Notes under the pieces: generated by a model
Told to the model about the DNA's origin: nothing
What the model saw: the letters and a program-made list of their open reading frames with translations, nothing else
Database searches by the model: none
DNA from: UBA7672 sp964550535
GTDB taxonomy: Bacteria; Pseudomonadota; Alphaproteobacteria; Caulobacterales; Hyphomonadaceae
Reading direction: 5' to 3'
NCBI GenBank assembly: GCA_964550535.1
Contig: CAZJZQ010000154.1
Span: forward strand, 1 to 6,398
DNA: 6,398 nucleotides
Shown: positions 4,538-6,398 of the stretch, piece after piece
Layout of the letters: every line of letters begins with the position of its first letter
How positions within the stretch are numbered: position 1 is the stretch's first letter
Made by a program: the position numbers and the translations under genes

Positions 4538-5335
4538 TTATTCAACCCGCGTCCAAATGCCTCCGGTCCCGCGCGTGTAGAAAGTGAAGCTGGATGTATC
4601 CCAGGGCGGAATATCCTGTCCGGTGGAATGGAACAGCGCCTTGCCCGGCCGCTCCTCCCACCAGGTCGCGCTGCCGGTGACGCCGAACAGGCCGCAGGCG
4701 TCGTAAAGCCCTTCCTCGGCTGCGGCTTCCAGCTCCGCGCGCAGTTCGTCGCTGGGCGACAGGGTGAAGGCGGGGCCATACGCGCCGGCGGCCTCCGCCG
4801 GGCGAACGGCGCAGCGGGCGCGCTGGTTCTCCGGGGCGGTCTCCAGCGTTTTCAGCGCCACGGCCTCCGCCGTCTCGCCATCCAGCGGGAATATCTCCAG
4901 CGCCTGCATTTCATAGGATGCGCCGCCGGCCTCAAAGGGCGGGAAGGCGGCGGTCAGAACATTGCCGGAGAAGGCGAACGACATGCGCGGACCGTCATCC
5001 TGCGTGCAGTCCAGCGCCCGGAACACCAGCGCCTCGTCCGGCGAAAGAGCCGCCTCCTGCGGGGTCCATACACAGTGGGGGGCCGGCATTTCATGGTTGC
5101 TGTTGATCTTCAGGTACAGCGCATCGCCCGCATCCGTGCACAGCCCGGTCAGCGGCAACGCGGTTCCGGCGCAGGCTGGAGCGGCCGGGGCCGCCGCCTC
5201 CGTGGCGCTCGCCTCCGGCGTGGCGGCGGCTTCGCTTGCCGGCTGGGTCTCCGGCCCGCATGCGCCCAGAAGGGCGAGGGCGGTCAAAGCCGCCGTCAAA
5301 AGGCCCCCGGCCCGGTATTTCGCAGTCGCGCGCAT
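4538..5335 (-). CDS. Putative lipoprotein of unknown function
   Basis: A 265-aa exported protein with a lipoprotein signal: a basic start (MRATAKYR), a hydrophobic core rich in Leu/Ala, and lipobox LLGAC with the lipidated cysteine at residue 26. A low-complexity Ala/Glu/Thr/Pro linker (27-54) follows, as usual for a tether between membrane and folded domain. The folded part (55-265) has six cysteines (55, 66, 88, 110, 175, 214), an even number compatible with disulfides in the periplasm, and a Trp-rich end (WWEERP, IPPWD, IWTRVE). I do not recognise the domain. Start chosen as the only ATG giving a proper signal peptide; the binding site (GGGAAG) is modest. The frame stays open far upstream only as antisense to ettA. 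It is divergent from ettA with 117 nt between them. Confidence 0.8.
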   Translation of the reverse strand: MRATAKYRAGGLLTAALTALALLGACGPETQPASEAAATPEASATEAAAPAAPACAGTALPLTGLCTDAGDALYLKINSNHEMPAPHCVWTPQEAALSPDEALVFRALDCTQDDGPRMSFAFSGNVLTAAFPPFEAGGASYEMQALEIFPLDGETAEAVALKTLETAPENQRARCAVRPAEAAGAYGPAFTLSPSDELRAELEAAAEEGLYDACGLFGVTGSATWWEERPGKALFHSTGQDIPPWDTSSFTFYTRGTGGIWTRVE

Positions 5336-5452
5336 CCGAATCTTCCCGCCACAGCCCCGCCATGCTTGATCTTGCCCGGCCGGCTTGTCATCTAGCACGC
5401 GAATTCGATCCGGAAGATCGCCCAAAGGATCGCCTCCCCCAAAGGACCTGCC
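5336..5452. promoter_or_regulatory. Divergent intergenic region, lipoprotein / ettA
   Basis: These 117 nt must carry the leftward promoter of the lipoprotein gene and the rightward promoter of ettA. A very weak rightward pair, TTGATC (5366-5371) with ATCTAG (5390-5395), is the best I can point to; neither box is convincing. AAAGGA at 5441-5446 is the ettA ribosome binding site. No hairpin or operator is obvious. Confidence 0.35.
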
Positions 5453-6398
5453 ATGCCCGCCTATCAGTATGTTTACCACCTGGACGGCCTGACCAAGATC
5501 TATCCGGGCGGCAAAAAGGTGTTCGAGAACATCAAGCTGCACTTCCTGCCCAACGCCAAGATCGGCGTCGTCGGCGTGAACGGCTCGGGTAAGTCGACGC
5601 TGCTGCGCATCATGGCGGGCGAGGACCACGAAATCCTCGGCGAGGCCAAGGCGGCGGACGGCGTCAAGGTCGGCTATCTCCCGCAGGAGCCCAAGCTCGA
5701 CACGACAAAGACGGTGTTCGAGAACATCGCCGCCGAATGCCCGGAAAAGCAGTGGATCGACGAATTCAACGCCATCTCCGCGAAGCTGGGCGAAGACTAC
5801 AGCGACGAACTGATGGAGCAGATGACCGCGCTCCAGGAAAAGATCGACGCTGCCGATGCGTGGGACATCGACTCCAAGATCGAGATGGCGATGGAAGCGC
5901 TGCGCTGCCCGCCCGGCGATGCGGACGTCAGCAAGCTGTCGGGCGGCGAGATCCGCCGCGCCGCCATCTGCCGCCTGCTGCTCTCCAAGCCCGACATGAT
6001 CCTGATGGACGAACCGACCAACCACCTCGACGCGGAGTCGGTGGCGTGGTTGCAGAACTATCTCACGGATTTTGCGGGCTGCGTGATTCTCGTCACCCAC
6101 GACCGCTACTTCCTCGACCAGATCACTTCGTGGATTCTCGAACTCGATCGCGGTCAGGGCATCCCCTACGAAGGCAATTACTCCACCTGGCTGGAGAAAA
6201 AAGCCAAGCGCATCGCGCAGGAACAGCGCGAGGAAGAAGGCCGCAAACGCTCGCTCAACAAGGAACTGGAATGGGTGCGCTCCAGCCCGAAGGCGCGCCA
6301 GGCGAAATCGAAGGCGCGTATCAACGCCTACGAGGAAAAGGCCGCGGCGGCCGAGCGCGAGAAGATCACGACCGCGCAGATCCGCATCCCGCCGGGCC
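5453..6398 (+). CDS. ettA: Energy-dependent translational throttle protein EttA (ABC-F), 3' end outside window
   Basis: 315 codons of an expected 555-560 are visible. EttA is a cytosolic, ribosome-binding ABC-F ATPase that senses the ATP/ADP ratio at the E site and gates entry into elongation. The first ATPase domain is complete: Walker A GVNGSGKST (41-49), Q-loop YLPQEP with Gln78, signature LSGGE (162-166), Walker B with MDEPTNHLD (185-193), and switch His216 in THDRYF. The arm insertion typical of EttA lies at about 95-140. DRGQGIPYEGNYSTWLE (232-248) opens the interdomain linker, whose charged helices carry the conserved KELEWVRSSPKARQAKSKAR (270-289). These blocks closely match E. coli EttA as I remember it. 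The start has AAAGGA 6 nt upstream. The second ATPase domain lies beyond the edge. Confidence 0.96.
   Translation, partial: MPAYQYVYHLDGLTKIYPGGKKVFENIKLHFLPNAKIGVVGVNGSGKSTLLRIMAGEDHEILGEAKAADGVKVGYLPQEPKLDTTKTVFENIAAECPEKQWIDEFNAISAKLGEDYSDELMEQMTALQEKIDAADAWDIDSKIEMAMEALRCPPGDADVSKLSGGEIRRAAICRLLLSKPDMILMDEPTNHLDAESVAWLQNYLTDFAGCVILVTHDRYFLDQITSWILELDRGQGIPYEGNYSTWLEKKAKRIAQEQREEEGRKRSLNKELEWVRSSPKARQAKSKARINAYEEKAAAAEREKITTAQIRIPPG

Noticed and set aside
4538..6100. A 520-codon minus-strand open frame that continues upstream of the lipoprotein
   Set aside because: Only the part up to 5335 has a signal peptide and protein-like composition. The rest lies antisense to the well-conserved ettA gene and is an open shadow frame of GC-rich coding sequence.

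Overview
The window is high-GC bacterial DNA, most probably from an alphaproteobacterium and plausibly a sphingomonad or relative. The evidence is a GC-rich coding style, an EttA-type ABC-F protein, a Spinster-type MFS transporter, a MarR/free-methionine-sulfoxide-reductase pair and tRNA-Gly(CCC)/tRNA-Arg(ACG) sequences of alphaproteobacterial type. The placement rests on recognition from memory, not on a search.

Left part (1-~1100): an accessory-looking region. Four very small genes lie head to tail on the minus strand with overlapping stop/start codons: 75 aa, 88 aa, a 52-aa single-pass membrane protein, and one that runs off the left edge. None has a function I recognise. GC is lower here (135 of 240 bases in 1-240, against 79 of 120 in two sampled blocks of the chromosomal genes). 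Upstream of the operon is the 3' part of a minus-strand tRNA-Arg(ACG), cut at its anticodon stem by a run of ten Ns. Right of the Ns the sequence resumes with an exact 47-bp copy of the start region of the first small gene, followed by a partly matching upstream region. The join is therefore a contig boundary placed inside repeated sequence, and the layout across it may not reflect the real chromosome.

Middle (1102-2704): a complete tRNA-Gly(CCC), then a plus-strand unit made of a MarR-family regulator, a GAF-domain free methionine-(R)-sulfoxide reductase (msrC) 10 nt downstream, and a 26-codon hydrophobic peptide. It ends in a strong hairpin terminator at 2672-2704. An inverted repeat covers the likely -10 of the marR promoter and is a candidate autoregulatory operator.

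Right part (2727-6398): on the minus strand, a 557-aa Spinster-like MFS transporter converges on the same terminator and carries an unusual C-terminal extension with two extra membrane segments. A minus-strand lipoprotein of unknown function follows. Divergent from it on the plus strand is ettA, the translational throttle ATPase, truncated by the window edge after 315 codons.

The right two thirds is ordinary chromosome. The interest lies in the small-gene operon, its duplicated but differently patterned upstream region, and the split tRNA, which together suggest a tRNA-associated integrated element with at least two related copies in the genome. No CRISPR array, transposase or integrase gene is visible.
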